Below, in pieces: positions 37,504 to 46,900 of a DNA stretch of 64,000 nucleotides; within the stretch, counting starts at the first letter, position 1, and the number at the start of each line of letters is the position of its first letter. The notes under the pieces were generated by a model. The model saw only the letters and a list, made by a program, of their open reading frames with translations, made no database searches and was not told where the DNA came from. A program made the position numbers and the translations under genes. The stretch comes from Burkholderia sp. MS389 (GTDB lineage Bacteria > Pseudomonadota > Gammaproteobacteria > Burkholderiales > Burkholderiaceae), in the NCBI RefSeq assembly GCF_016899425.1, contig NZ_CP045995.1:186001-250000 (forward strand), read 5' to 3'.

Positions 37504-38097
37504 TCAAACGTCGAAGAACACGGTTTCGTCCGGCCCCTGCATGCGGATGTCGAAGCGATAGACGACCGGCCGGCCCGGCTGCGCGTCGCGTTTCGCGACG
37601 AGCGTCGCGCGGCGCTCGGCGGGCACCGCATTCAGCACGGGGTCGGTCGCGTTCGCGGCGGCCTCGTCGTCGAAGTACACACGCGTGAACGCATGGGTGA
37701 GGATCCCGCGCATCATCACGGTCACGTTGATGTGCGGCGCGTCGTCGGCGGCGACGCGGCCCGGCTTCACCGTCTCGACGACGAAGCGCTGCTGCGGATC
37801 GGTGCCCGTGCCGACGCGCGCGAAACCCGTGAAGCCGGATTTCGCGATGTCGTCGCGCGACGCGGGATAGCGGCCCGCGCCGTCCACCTGCGTGAATTCC
37901 AGCACCGCGTCGCCGACGACGTTGCCGTCGCCGTCGAACACCTGCCCGACCAGCAGCACATGCTCGCCTTCGGCGTGCGCGGCGGCAATCGTCGGCGTGA
38001 ACAGGCTTTTCAGGTCGTAGTCGTATTGCTGCGGGCACAGGCCGTACGCGAAGTACGGGCCGACCGTCTGCGAAGGGGTTTGCTTCAGCGTCGTCAT
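37504..38097 (-). CDS. pcaG: Protocatechuate 3,4-dioxygenase, alpha subunit
   Basis: This 197-residue subunit pairs with PcaH to open the ring of protocatechuate to 3-carboxy-cis,cis-muconate in the beta-ketoadipate pathway. The start MTTLKQTPSQTVGPYFAYGL is the alpha-subunit signature. The alpha subunit lacks the iron-binding tyrosines and histidines of PcaH but keeps the fold (PHINVTVMMRGILTHAFTRV, core HINVTVMMRGILTH). It begins 3 bp after the pcaH stop, so both are co-translated. The gene ends before a strong hairpin. Confidence 0.97.
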   Translation of the reverse strand: MTTLKQTPSQTVGPYFAYGLCPQQYDYDLKSLFTPTIAAAHAEGEHVLLVGQVFDGDGNVVGDAVLEFTQVDGAGRYPASRDDIAKSGFTGFARVGTGTDPQQRFVVETVKPGRVAADDAPHINVTVMMRGILTHAFTRVYFDDEAAANATDPVLNAVPAERRATLVAKRDAQPGRPVVYRFDIRMQGPDETVFFDV

Positions 38098-38100
38098 GGT

Positions 38101-38808
38101 TCAGCGCTCCATCGGGGTGGCGTCGCGGCCGCGCAGCACGATGTCGAATTCGTAGCCGAGCGCATAGCCTTCTTCGGTGATGTCCATCGAGAAGCGCGAG
38201 ATCAGGCGATCGCGCGCGGCCTCGGGCGTGCCCTGGAAGATCGGGTCGTACGCGAGCAGCGGATCGCCGGGGAAGTACATCTGCGTGACGAGACGCGAGC
38301 CGAAGTAATCGCCGAACAGCGAGAAGTGGATGTGATTCGGACGCCACGCGTTCGGATGGTTGCCCCACGGATACGCGCCGGGCTTGATCGTCAGGAAGCG
38401 GTAGCGGCCTTCGTCGTCGGTCAGGCAGCGGCCGGCACCGAGGAAGTTCGGGTCGAGCGGTGCGTCGTGCTGGTCGACCTTGTGCACGTAGCGGCCGGCC
38501 GCGTTGGCCTGCCACACCTCGACGAGCGTGTTGCGCACGGGCTTGCCGCCTTCGTCGAGCACGCGGCCGGTGACGACCATCCGCTCGCCGAGCGGCTCGC
38601 CGTTCTTCACGGCGTTCTTCGTCAGGTCATGGTCGAGCGCGCCGAGATCTTCCGCGCCGTAGACGGGCGCGTACTGGTCGCGCAGCTTCTCCTTCAGCGG
38701 GATCAGCGGGCGGGTCGGGCCGCGCTTGACGGACGAACGGTACTCGGGGTGAACATAGGCCGGATGCGACGGCCAGTCGCGCGGCGTGAGGATCGTGGGG
38801 GAATCCAT
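38101..38808 (-). CDS. pcaH: Protocatechuate 3,4-dioxygenase, beta subunit
   Basis: This 235-residue catalytic subunit binds the non-haem Fe(III). The expected ligands are a Tyr in GRYVHKVDQHDAP, a Tyr in KPGAYPWGNH and two His in WRPNHIHFSLFG. These match the Tyr408/Tyr447/His460/His462 set of the Pseudomonas enzyme. The start MDSPTILTPRDWPSHPAY at 38808 is preceded by AGGAG 7 bases upstream; an earlier in-frame ATG has no such site. The promoter region shares a regulatory element with pcaQ, so induction by PcaQ with beta-carboxymuconate is expected. No other pca genes are adjacent. Confidence 0.97.
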   Translation of the reverse strand: MDSPTILTPRDWPSHPAYVHPEYRSSVKRGPTRPLIPLKEKLRDQYAPVYGAEDLGALDHDLTKNAVKNGEPLGERMVVTGRVLDEGGKPVRNTLVEVWQANAAGRYVHKVDQHDAPLDPNFLGAGRCLTDDEGRYRFLTIKPGAYPWGNHPNAWRPNHIHFSLFGDYFGSRLVTQMYFPGDPLLAYDPIFQGTPEAARDRLISRFSMDITEEGYALGYEFDIVLRGRDATPMER

Positions 38809-38859
38809 CGGGCGTCTCCTGTCAGTTTTTCGCGAAGTGGATGGCACGACTTTAGCCAA

Positions 38860-38915
38860 TCCGGAAAGTTATGCAAAATGACCTTTTTTCGCGAATCGCA
38901 TAACCGTTCGTTATG
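38860..38915. promoter_or_regulatory. PcaQ-type control element upstream of pcaH
   Basis: Three half sites lie here: GTTATGC (38868-38874), GCATAAC (38898-38904) and GTTATG (38910-38915). The inner pair ATAAC-N5-GTTAT resembles the ATAAC-N6-GTTAT PcaQ box described in Rhizobiales, one base shorter. A 21-bp block (38860-38880) and all half-site spacings are identical to those at pcaQ (40533-40588), about 50-105 bp upstream of the pcaH start. Confidence 0.8.
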
Positions 38916-38934
38916 TTCGTCCTGACAATGAAAA

Positions 38935-38965
38935 TTCCGCCGGACAGGCAACCTGTCCGGCGGAA
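38935..38965 (-). terminator. Strong hairpin between the papain-like gene and the pca control element
   Basis: Perfect 14-bp arms (38935-38948 and 38952-38965) with a 3-nt loop. Read leftward it is followed by TTTT (38934-38931), so it should end transcription from the gene at 39084-39650 before it reaches the pcaH promoter. Confidence 0.8.
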
Positions 38966-39083
38966 AAAGCGATCGGGCTTCGCGTCGTCGGTGACGACCC
39001 CGTGCACGGCCCTCCAGCCAGCCCGTCGCTGTTTTTTGTCTTTCGTTCTCGTTGTTATCCGGTCTCCCCGAGCGTGCCCGTCG

Positions 39084-39650
39084 TCATGGATGGCGGGGAT
39101 CGAAGACGATCCCGTCGAATTCGAGCACCAGCGTGCCGCTGCGCAGCAGGGCCGACGGTGTCGACGCGTGGCCGGCGCCGAGCACGTCGGTCACGTACTG
39201 CGCGCAGAAGCTGCGCCGCGCCCGCAGGTTCAAGCGACTGCCGAGCAGCGCATCGATTCGCTGTTCGGCCAGCGCATGGACGTGACGCTGCGCGTCGGCC
39301 GACGCTGCCGCGACGCGGCGCGCCAGTGCGATGCGTCCGCCGTCGGTACGGGCGACGAAGCGCGACAGCGGCGTGAGCTTCGTCCACGCAAACGCGGTGG
39401 ACTCGGCGATCAGCGGTTCGTCGCCCGACGTATCGACGACGATGCCGAAGCGATTGGCCCAGGTGTCGACCGCGCCAGCCGCGGCATCCGATGCACCGGC
39501 CGGTACGCGGATGAACACCAGATCGCCGACATGTGCGCCGGCGGCCAGCGTGCGCACGGTCGCGAGCGGCATCGTGCGATCGGTGTCGCGTGCATCGCGC
39601 GGGGCGGCGTGGTGCGGTTCGCAGAGGGCAGTGTCGATTCGGGTCGTCAT
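39084..39650 (-). CDS. YebB/YiiX-like permuted papain-fold protein with altered catalytic site
   Basis: This 188-residue protein resembles permuted papain-like (YiiX/YebB, DUF830-type) amidases. GDLVFIRV (42-49), NRFGIVVD (66-73) and FCAQYVTDVLG (148-158) are the three core blocks; Cys149 is the expected nucleophile. The family's catalytic His (HVGIV) is replaced by Arg67 in NRFGIV, which would disable ordinary chemistry or mark a different role. No signal peptide is visible in the chosen frame. The first 26 residues look unstructured, so a later start at Met27 is possible. It is divergent from the XRE regulator gene, with 120 bp between them. Confidence 0.6.
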   Translation of the reverse strand: MTTRIDTALCEPHHAAPRDARDTDRTMPLATVRTLAAGAHVGDLVFIRVPAGASDAAAGAVDTWANRFGIVVDTSGDEPLIAESTAFAWTKLTPLSRFVARTDGGRIALARRVAAASADAQRHVHALAEQRIDALLGSRLNLRARRSFCAQYVTDVLGAGHASTPSALLRSGTLVLEFDGIVFDPRHP

Positions 39651-39770
39651 TTCGGCTCCGTCGTTGCGTGACAGGACGGAGCGGATTATGCAGACAAGTA
39701 ACCAAAAGTGCTGATGTGGATGCGCAAGTAGCCTAATATCCGACCTCGAGCATCATTTTTCGATACCGCC

Positions 39771-40508
39771 ATGACCGAGACCGCCCAACTCATCGAAACG
39801 CTGAAGCGCCAGCTGAAGGCGCAGGGAATGACTTACCGGGACGTCGCGCGTGCGCTGGACGTGTCCGAGACGAGCGTGAAGCGGCTGTTCGCGAGCGGCC
39901 GCTTCACGCTGGAGCGTGTCGCGGAGATCGCCCAGCTGCTCGGCTATACGCTCGCCGAGCTCGTGCAGGAAGCGTCGGCGTCCGCGCCGCGCTTGCGCGT
40001 GCTGACCGAGCAGCAGGAGGCGTTGCTGGTGTCGGACGAGAAACTGCTGCTGGTCGCCGTCTGCGCGATCAACTACTGGACCGTGCAGGACATCGTGTCG
40101 GCCTATCGGCTCACGCAGGCCGAGTGCGTGAAATATCTGCTGATGCTCGACCGGATGAACGTGATCGCGCTGCTGCCCGGCGACCGGATTCGCGTGCGCG
40201 TCGCGCGCGATTTCGACTGGCTGCCGGGCGGGCCGATTCGCCGCTACTTCCATGCGCACGTGCTCGACGACTTTCTCGGCAGCCGCTTCGACGGCCCGGG
40301 CGAGACGATGACGTTCCTGCAGGGGATGCTGACCGATGCGGCCGCCGCGGAGCTCGAACAGGAACTGCGGCGGCTCGCCAGCAAGGCGGCGGCGCTGCAT
40401 GCGGAGTCGTCGTCCGCGCCGCTGGGGCAGAAGCACGGTACGGCCCTGCTGATCGCGAAACGGATCTGGGAGCCGACGGGATTCCACGCGCTGCGGCGCC
40501 ATGCGTGA
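39771..40508 (+). CDS. XRE-family helix-turn-helix regulator with a long C-terminal domain
   Basis: This 245-residue protein has a Cro/C1-type helix-turn-helix at residues 10-65 (TYRDVARALDVSETSVKRLF, core DVARALDVSETSVKRLF). It is followed by a helix-rich domain of about 170 residues that I do not recognise. A second winged-helix-like patch (TVQDIVSAYRLTQAECVKYL, core DIVSAYRLTQAE) lies near residue 110. It is divergent from the papain-like gene and directly precedes pcaQ on the same strand. Control of the divergent gene is the simplest guess; ligand and targets are unknown. Confidence 0.8.
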   Translation: MTETAQLIETLKRQLKAQGMTYRDVARALDVSETSVKRLFASGRFTLERVAEIAQLLGYTLAELVQEASASAPRLRVLTEQQEALLVSDEKLLLVAVCAINYWTVQDIVSAYRLTQAECVKYLLMLDRMNVIALLPGDRIRVRVARDFDWLPGGPIRRYFHAHVLDDFLGSRFDGPGETMTFLQGMLTDAAAAELEQELRRLASKAAALHAESSSAPLGQKHGTALLIAKRIWEPTGFHALRRHA

Positions 40509-40532
40509 TGCCGCGCCGAATGCTTGGGCCTT

Positions 40533-40588
40533 TCCGGAAAGTTATGCAAAATGGCGATTCATCATCATTCGCATAACCACCCGTTATG
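40533..40588 (+). promoter_or_regulatory. PcaQ-type control element overlapping the pcaQ start codon
   Basis: The same three half sites as at pcaH, GTTATGC (40541-40547), GCATAAC (40571-40577) and GTTATG (40583-40588), occur with identical spacing and the same 21-bp flank (40533-40553). The third half site contains the pcaQ ATG (40586-40588), so bound PcaQ would cover its own start. This indicates autoregulation. Confidence 0.8.
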
Positions 40589-41572
40589 AATAACCGTATC
40601 GCCGACGGCCGTGTCAAATTCCGGCACCTGCAGTGTTTTCTCGCGGTCGCGCAGCTGGGCGGCGTGCAGAAGGCGGCCGAAAGCCTGTCGATCACGCAAC
40701 CGGCCGTGTCGAAGACGATCGCCGAACTGGAGGCGATCCTCGGCGTGAAGCTGTTCGAGCGCGGCCGGCACGGCGCGCAGCCGACCCGCGAAGCGCAGCT
40801 GTTCATGCCGCACGCGAACGCGTGCGTGCTGGCGCTGCGGCAGGGCGTCGGGCTGCTGGCGCGCGAGGGCGGGGCCGCCGCCGCGACGCTGGAAATCGGC
40901 ATGCTGCCGACCGTCGCGGCCTCGCTCGCGCCGGCCTTGATGAAGGCACTGACCGCACGCTGGCCGCGCATCGTCGTACGGATCGCGACGGCCGCGAACG
41001 CCGAGTTGCTCGAGCGTCTGAAATCCGGCGCGATCGAGTGCGCGATCGGTCGGCTGTCGGAGCCCGAGCGGATGATCGGGCTCGCGTTCGAGCAGTTGTA
41101 CAACGAGCCGCTCGTCGCGGTCGTGCGCGCCGGGCACCCGCTGCTCGCGAGCGCGGCGCCGGCCGCCGAGCTGGCGCGCTATCCGGTCGTGCTGCCGCCG
41201 TTCGGCACGCTGATCCGCCAGTCGGCCGAGCAACTGCTCGGCGCATGCGGCGCGCCGCCGCTGGATTCGTTCATCGAGGTGCTGTCGGTATCGGTCGCGC
41301 GCGCCTTGGCGCTCGAGAATGACGCGGTCTGGTTCGTGCCGCTCTATGCGGCCGAATACGATCTGTCGGCAGGCGCGCTGGCGCGCCTGCCGCTGCCGTC
41401 GGCGGGCACCGACGAGCCGGTCGGGCTCGTGCTGCGTACCGATGCGCAACCGTCGCCGGTCGCGCGGACGCTGATCGACGCGGTGCGCGACATCGCGCGA
41501 TCGCGGTTCGGCGATGCGCACCCGCACCGGGCGCCGCGTGCGGCGCGCAAGCCCGGTCGCGGCAAGCGTTGA
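40586..41572 (+). CDS. pcaQ: LysR-type regulator of protocatechuate catabolism
   Basis: This 328-residue LysR protein activates pcaHG in response to a pathway intermediate. The helix-turn-helix is at residues 12-70 (VKFRHLQCFLAVAQLGGVQKAAE, core FRHLQCFLAVAQLGGVQKAAE minus its first residue; LSITQPAVSKTIAELEAILGVKLFERGRHG, core ITQPAVSKTIAELE). The effector domain follows. RVKFRHLQCF and the FERGRHGAQPT ending fit the PcaQ branch. The ATG at 40586 is embedded in a predicted binding site. The gene lies about 1.8 kb from pcaH, separated by two unrelated genes, whereas pcaQ is often directly adjacent. Confidence 0.92.
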   Translation: MNNRIADGRVKFRHLQCFLAVAQLGGVQKAAESLSITQPAVSKTIAELEAILGVKLFERGRHGAQPTREAQLFMPHANACVLALRQGVGLLAREGGAAAATLEIGMLPTVAASLAPALMKALTARWPRIVVRIATAANAELLERLKSGAIECAIGRLSEPERMIGLAFEQLYNEPLVAVVRAGHPLLASAAPAAELARYPVVLPPFGTLIRQSAEQLLGACGAPPLDSFIEVLSVSVARALALENDAVWFVPLYAAEYDLSAGALARLPLPSAGTDEPVGLVLRTDAQPSPVARTLIDAVRDIARSRFGDAHPHRAPRAARKPGRGKR

Positions 41573-41575
41573 TTC

Positions 41576-41604
41576 ATCGGGCCGGGCGACGCGCCGGGCC
41601 CGAT
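41576..41604 (+). terminator. Terminator-like hairpin after pcaQ
   Basis: Arms 41576-41588 and 41592-41604 pair with one mismatch around a 3-nt loop and are followed by CTCCTTTCTT. It starts within a few bases of the pcaQ stop. Confidence 0.6.
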
Positions 41605-41658
41605 CTCCTTTCTTGCTGCAGGGATCCGCCATTCGGCCAGTAGCCGTCATAGGGGTGC

Positions 41659-41687
41659 TTGGCATATCGTACCGTTTTTGATACGAT
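41659..41687 (+). promoter_or_regulatory. Promoter and operator of the toxin-antitoxin pair
   Basis: TTGGCA (41659-41664) and TACGAT (41682-41687) lie 17 bp apart, a near-ideal sigma70 arrangement. ATCGTA (41666-41671) and TACGAT (41682-41687) form an inverted repeat covering the -10 box, as expected for autorepression by the antitoxin. The toxin ATG follows only 13 bp after the -10 box, so the message should have a very short leader. Confidence 0.75.
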
Positions 41688-41700
41688 TGGCGGCAAGACG

Positions 41701-42060
41701 ATGACGAGACAGCAGATTCAGGCCACGCTCGGCGTGCGGTTCTTTCGCTCGGCCCGCGGCAACGAGCCGGTGCGCGAATGGCTCAACGCGCTCGGGCAAG
41801 TGGATCGAAGGGCGATCGGCGAAGAGATCAAGACCGTTCAACTCGGCTGGCCGCTCGGCATGCCGCTGGTCCGCAAGATGGCGAAGGATCTGTGGGAGAT
41901 CCGCGTGGCGGTGCCGGGGCGCAGCGCACGCGTGCTGTTCACGGTCGTCGGCGACACGATGGTGCTGTTGCACGGCTTCTTCAAGCAGTCGCAGGCCACA
42001 CCGTCGGACGATCTCGACGTCACCGTCGCGCGCCTGAAAACGCTGATGCGCGCCATCTGA
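41701..42060 (+). CDS. higB: RelE/HigB-like toxin (Gp49 family)
   Basis: This 119-residue basic protein is of the phage-derived Gp49/HigB type, ribosome-associated mRNA endonucleases. GNEPVREWLNALG, LVRKMAKDLWEIRV and RSARVLFTVVGDTMVLLHGFFKQS are the family blocks (the last cited by its core RVLFTVVGDTMVLLHGFF). The Arg/Lys-rich middle and the C-terminal Lys would contact RNA. It precedes the antitoxin gene, the reversed order that defines HigBA systems. The ATG at 41701 has no clear Shine-Dalgarno; the leader is very short. Confidence 0.88.
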   Translation: MTRQQIQATLGVRFFRSARGNEPVREWLNALGQVDRRAIGEEIKTVQLGWPLGMPLVRKMAKDLWEIRVAVPGRSARVLFTVVGDTMVLLHGFFKQSQATPSDDLDVTVARLKTLMRAI

Positions 42061-42133
42061 ATTCCCCGGTTGCGCCGGAATACACCGTCTCCGACGGTCG
42101 GGCAGCCGGCAACGCCATGCACTGGAGTACGAC

Positions 42134-42430
42134 ATGACGACCACGAACAATCCGCATATCGGCAGCGATTTCGATGCCTTTCTCGAAGCGGACGGCAATC
42201 TCGAAGCGGCCACCGCCACCGCGATCAAGCGCGTGATCGCGTGGCAGATCGGGCAGGAAATGAAGGCGCAGCACATCACGAAAACCGCGATGGCCGCGCG
42301 GATGAAAACCAGCCGCGCCGCACTCAACCGTCTGCTCGACGAAACCGACACGAGCCTCACGCTGGCGACGCTCGCGAGCGCGGCCGCCGCGCTCGGCAAA
42401 CGGCTCAGCTTCGAGCTGGTGCCGGCCTGA
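42134..42430 (+). CDS. higA: XRE-family antitoxin (HigA-like)
   Basis: This 98-residue protein has a Cro/C1 helix-turn-helix at about residues 35-90: the sequence ITKTAMAARMKTSRAALNRLLD spans the DNA-reading helices (core MAARMKTSRAALNRLLD). It neutralises HigB and represses the shared promoter. It starts 73 bp after the toxin stop, a rather wide gap for such a pair. The N-terminal 30 residues are acidic and probably bind the toxin. Confidence 0.87.
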   Translation: MTTTNNPHIGSDFDAFLEADGNLEAATATAIKRVIAWQIGQEMKAQHITKTAMAARMKTSRAALNRLLDETDTSLTLATLASAAAALGKRLSFELVPA

Positions 42431-42526
42431 CCGGCGCGAACGAACGGCGCACGGGCGGCTCGACGTGATGGTTCGCGCGCCGGGCGGGGCGAGCGGGCCG
42501 GCGTCGGCCCGCGGGCGCATGCCGGG

Positions 42527-43801
42527 TCATTTGCGCGGGCCGGCGACCTGCAGATAAAGCAGTGCGCCGCCCGCGAGCAGTAGCGGGAACAGGAAATACC
42601 AGCCGGTCGTCATGAACAGTCCGGCCACCGCAATCAGCGAAATCCACGCGCAGCGATACGCGATGCCGCCACGCGGCAACAGTTTCAGCGCGGCCGCCGC
42701 GCCGAGCCCATACACCATCACGAAACATCCGGACGTCACAAGCACGAGCGGCTTCGGCCCGACGTCCGACAGCGCCGTGGCGGCCAGTGCGACGGCCGCG
42801 AGCACGGCGATCACGCCGAGGCTGCGGCGCGGCACGCCGCCCACCTGGCTGCCTTGCGCGAGCCACGCAGGCAACGCGCCGTCGCGTCCGAGCGCCGCGC
42901 CGAGCTTGGCCGCGCCCGCGAAATACGCGTTCATCGTGCCGAGCGTGAGCAGCAGCGCGGCGGCCGCCGCCAGCACTTGCGCATGGCCGCCGATGCCGCC
43001 CGCGATCAGTTCGGCGAGCGGCGCGCCCGATGCGCCTGCGGAAGGCCCGAGCACCGTCACGCTCGCGGCGGCGACCGACAGATACAGGAACCCGACGACC
43101 ACGACCGCGATGCCGGCCGAACGCGGCATGTCGTGCGCGGGCCGGCGGAATTCGGCGGCGAGATGGGTGATCGCTTCCCAGCCGGCGAAGCTCCACACGA
43201 GCAGCGCGGCGGCCTGGCCGACGGCGAGCCAGCCATGCGGGGCGAATGGATGCAGGTTCGCGGTGCGCGCATGCGGCGCGGACGCAAGCACCGCGGCGAG
43301 CAGCAGCGTGACGAGCAGCGCCGACAACACCAGTTGCATGCGGCCCGACACGGTGACGCCGAATGCATTTGCGGCCGACACGGTCGCGATCAGCGCGGCG
43401 GCGGTGACGATGACCGTCGTGTGTCCGCCGCCCGTAACGGCCGCGACGTATGCACCGCCGAACATCGCGGCCGCCGGTGCGCCGGCAGGCACCGCGAAAT
43501 AGAAGCACCAGCCGACGATGGCGGCAGCCTTCGGGCCGAATGCACGCCGCGCGTAGGTCGACACACCGCCCGCATCGGGATAGCGGGCGCCGAGTGCGGC
43601 GAAGGTGGCCGCGAGCGGCCCGGACAGCACGACGAGCGCCGCCCATGCGAGCAGCGAGGCCGGCCCCGCGACTTCGGCGGCGAGCGCGGGCAGCGCGATC
43701 ACGCCGGTGCCGAGCACCGCGCCGATATAAAGCGCGGCGCCCTGGAAAATGGTCAGCGAACCCGCGTGATGAGCAGCGGGCGAATCGGCATGCGAAGGCA
43801 T
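42527..43801 (-). CDS. APC-family amino acid permease (YjeH-like)
   Basis: This 424-residue inner-membrane carrier has twelve hydrophobic segments. LYIGAVLGTGVIALPALAAE in segment 1 is the unwound substrate-binding helix of APC carriers. VWSFAGWEAITHLAAEFRRP in segment 6 is the second conserved block, with the Glu typical of YjeH-like exporters and importers. YjeH exports Met and branched-chain amino acids in E. coli; direction and substrate here are open. The gene stands alone on the leftward strand between higA and lhr. Overall Ala and Gly content is very high, as elsewhere in the window. Confidence 0.87.
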   Translation of the reverse strand: MPSHADSPAAHHAGSLTIFQGAALYIGAVLGTGVIALPALAAEVAGPASLLAWAALVVLSGPLAATFAALGARYPDAGGVSTYARRAFGPKAAAIVGWCFYFAVPAGAPAAAMFGGAYVAAVTGGGHTTVIVTAAALIATVSAANAFGVTVSGRMQLVLSALLVTLLLAAVLASAPHARTANLHPFAPHGWLAVGQAAALLVWSFAGWEAITHLAAEFRRPAHDMPRSAGIAVVVVGFLYLSVAAASVTVLGPSAGASGAPLAELIAGGIGGHAQVLAAAAALLLTLGTMNAYFAGAAKLGAALGRDGALPAWLAQGSQVGGVPRRSLGVIAVLAAVALAATALSDVGPKPLVLVTSGCFVMVYGLGAAAALKLLPRGGIAYRCAWISLIAVAGLFMTTGWYFLFPLLLAGGALLYLQVAGPRK

Positions 43802-43940
43802 GAGCGGCAGTCTCCGGGAGTCTTGTTTTGTGTGGACGACGCGCGAAAGCCCGCGCGGTCGATCACCGATGCTACCCGAACGATGGCGCTCGCGCGGCCC
43901 GGCGATGAGTAGTCTCGTGCCGCGACCGTGTCAGCCGATG

Positions 43941-46900
43941 TCAGCAGGAACGCGCGAGCCGCAGGCGCGCGTCCTCGCGCGCGGCAGGCGACAGGTCGGG
44001 CGCGTAATGGAACGTGCCCGATACCAGCGAGGCGACGGGCACGCCGTCGCGGAACAGCACGCGATTGCCGGCCAGCGCCGGCACCTTGTCGCCGGGCAAC
44101 AGCGTGCCGGCGAGATTCAGCGGATCGGCGCCCGTCACGCATAGGTATTGTCCGTCGCCCGGTTGCCGTCGGAGTTCGCGCAGGATCGGGATGGCCTCGG
44201 GCAGCGCGAACTGCTCGCCCGCGAGCCCGGCGACGAAGCGACCGCCGCGAATCTCGCCGCGTGCTTCGAGGCGCTGCAGCACGCGCACGAGTTCGCGCCA
44301 GCTGGGCAGCCAGTCGGCTTCGCGTTCGAGCAGCCGCCAGAACACGACGCCGTAGCGGCGCAGCAGCGTCCACACGATATGTTCGAGCGCGTCGGGATCG
44401 GTCGTGGCGAGGTTGCGTTTCGGTGCAGGCGTGTCGTCATCCGGCGGTGCCTGACGCTGTACGAGCGCCCAGCGGCCGGCGTCGTCCATCCCGCCGATCA
44501 GCGCGCCGCCGCGGCGCGTGCGTGGCGCATACGTCGCGCTGCGCTTGACGGCCGGCTTCAGCAGCGCGCGCAGGCCCGCGTAGCTGTCCGCATTCACGAG
44601 GCCGGCCGACACGAGTTCGCCGAGCGCCTGTTCGAGTTCGACGGGCAGCATGTGCAGGTCGTCAAGCAGCGCATCGAAGAACATCGCGCCGTGCGCGGCG
44701 AGTGCGTCGCGCACTTGCGTGGCGCGCGCGGACAGCGCCGGTTGCGCATCGGGGTCCCGCAGCGCCTGCCACGCGGAAAGATGACGGCGTGGCAGCAGCA
44801 CGATTGGCGTCGTCTTCACGGGCGTGCCGGCCGCGCGCGCCGGCGCGCCGATGCGGGTCCACACGAGCTTGCCCGAGCGGCACAACTCGTCGAGGCCGCC
44901 CGCCGTGTAGTCGGTGAGCCGCGCGGGCAGCAGCGCGTCTTCCCACGCGCTTGCCGCGGCCTCGTAGCCTTCGAGCTGTTCGACAACGGCTGCCAGCGCG
45001 TCGCGGCCGGTGCCGCGCGTGTCGGGCGTCAGGTGCTGCCAGTGGAACAGGAAGCGCATGAAATCGGCGCGTTCGACCGGCTCGATCTCACGACGCAGCC
45101 GCTTCACCGTATAGCGATGAATGCGCGCGAGCAGATGGCGTTCGCACCATTCGTCGATCGTCGCGCCCGGCGTGAAGCGGCCGCGCATCACGTAGCCTTC
45201 GCGCTCCAGCGCCGCGAGCGCCGTCGCCACCGACGCGGGCGGCAGCCCGAGCGGCGCGGCGATCGCATCGAGCGTCAACGGCCCGAAGCCGGTGAGCCGC
45301 GCGCGGATCACGTCGACGAGCGCCGCATCGGCTTCCCACGGCTGCACGCATGCGGCCGGCACCTTGAGCGCTGGTGTCGCACGGGCGTCCGCATGCAGCG
45401 CGCGCAGGCAGACGAGCCGCTCGACCGGCACCCACAGCGCGGCGCCGCACGGCGTGGCGAGTTTCGTCGCGCGGCGGCGTTCCGCGAGTTCCGCCAATCG
45501 CTCGGGCCAGCCTGCGTGCGCGTGCGCCTCGCTGTCGGCGACGCACGCGAGCGTGAGCAGCGCATCATGCATTTCGTCGGCGTCGCGCACGAGCGGCCAC
45601 GCTTCGTCACGCACCGCGTCGATTGCGTCGGCGTCGAGCGCACCGAGATCGTCGGCCGATTCGGGATCGCTCCAGCGGCGCGACTGCACGGCCTGCGTGC
45701 GGCGTTCCTCGAGCGGCGCATCGTCGAGGAATGCGTAGGGCTTCGCGTTCAGGATCTCGGCCGCGAGCGGCGACGGCGCGGGCAAGTCGCGCGCGACGAG
45801 CTCGATCGCGCCGCTTTCGATCCGGCGCAGCAGCGCGAGCCAGCCGTCGGTGTCCATCGCGTCGTGCAGGCAGTCGTCGAGCGTCTGGTCGACGAGCGGA
45901 TGATGCGGAATCTCGCGTTCGCCGACGATGTTCTCGAGGCACGCGACCTGATCGGGGAACACCGTCGCGAGCAGATCGTCGCTCTTCATCCGCTGCAGTT
46001 GCGGCGCGGTGCGCCGGCCGCCGGTGAAACGCGGCAGCGCGAGCGCGGTGGTCGCGTTCCAGCGCCAGCGCACGCCGAACATCGGTGCGTCGAGCAGCGC
46101 CTGGGTCAGCACGTGCTCGGCGCTGGCCGAACGCAGGTAGCGCCACACTTCGTCGAGCGCGAAGCTGTGCGCGAGCGACAGCGACAGGATGATCGCGTCG
46201 TCGGTCGCGGCGGCCTGCAGTTCGAAGTTGAAGTTGCGGCAGAAGCGCTTGCGCAGCGCGAGCCCCCAGGCGCGGTTGATCCGGCTGCCGAACGGCGAAT
46301 GGATCACGAGCTGCGTGCCGCCCGATTCGTCGAAGAAACGCTCCATCACGAGCGTGTCCTGCGTCGGCAACGCGCCGAGCGCGGCGCGGGTGCGCGCGAG
46401 GTAGTCGGCGATCTGGCGCGCGGCGTCGGGCGACAGGTGCAGATCGTCGACGAGCCAGCGCAACGCGGGGGCGAGGCGGCTTTCGGTGGGGGCGAGCGCG
46501 GTGCCGCCGGGCGCGTTGTCGGGCGAGGCGGGCTGCGCGTCAGTCTCGGCGGCCGCTTTTCGGCGTTTGCCGCGGGTAGTCGTCTTGCCTGCCTCGGTGA
46601 CGTTCGCGTGCTTCGCCGCGTCGGTCCGCGCCTGCCGGTCGCCATCGGCGAACAGTCCGTCGAGCCGCGCGCGCAGCCGGCCGACCGCCGCCGACAGCTC
46701 GTCGCTGCGCCCGAGCCCCTCGCCGAGCCAGAACGGAATGCTCGGCGATTGACCCTGCGCATCCTCGACACGCACGCGGCCCGTCTCCACACGAATGATC
46801 CGGTACGACTGGTTGCCCAACTGGAACACGTCGCCGGCCAGGCTCTCGATCGCGAAATCCTCGTTGACCGTGCCCACCTGGATGCCCTGCGGTTCGAGCA

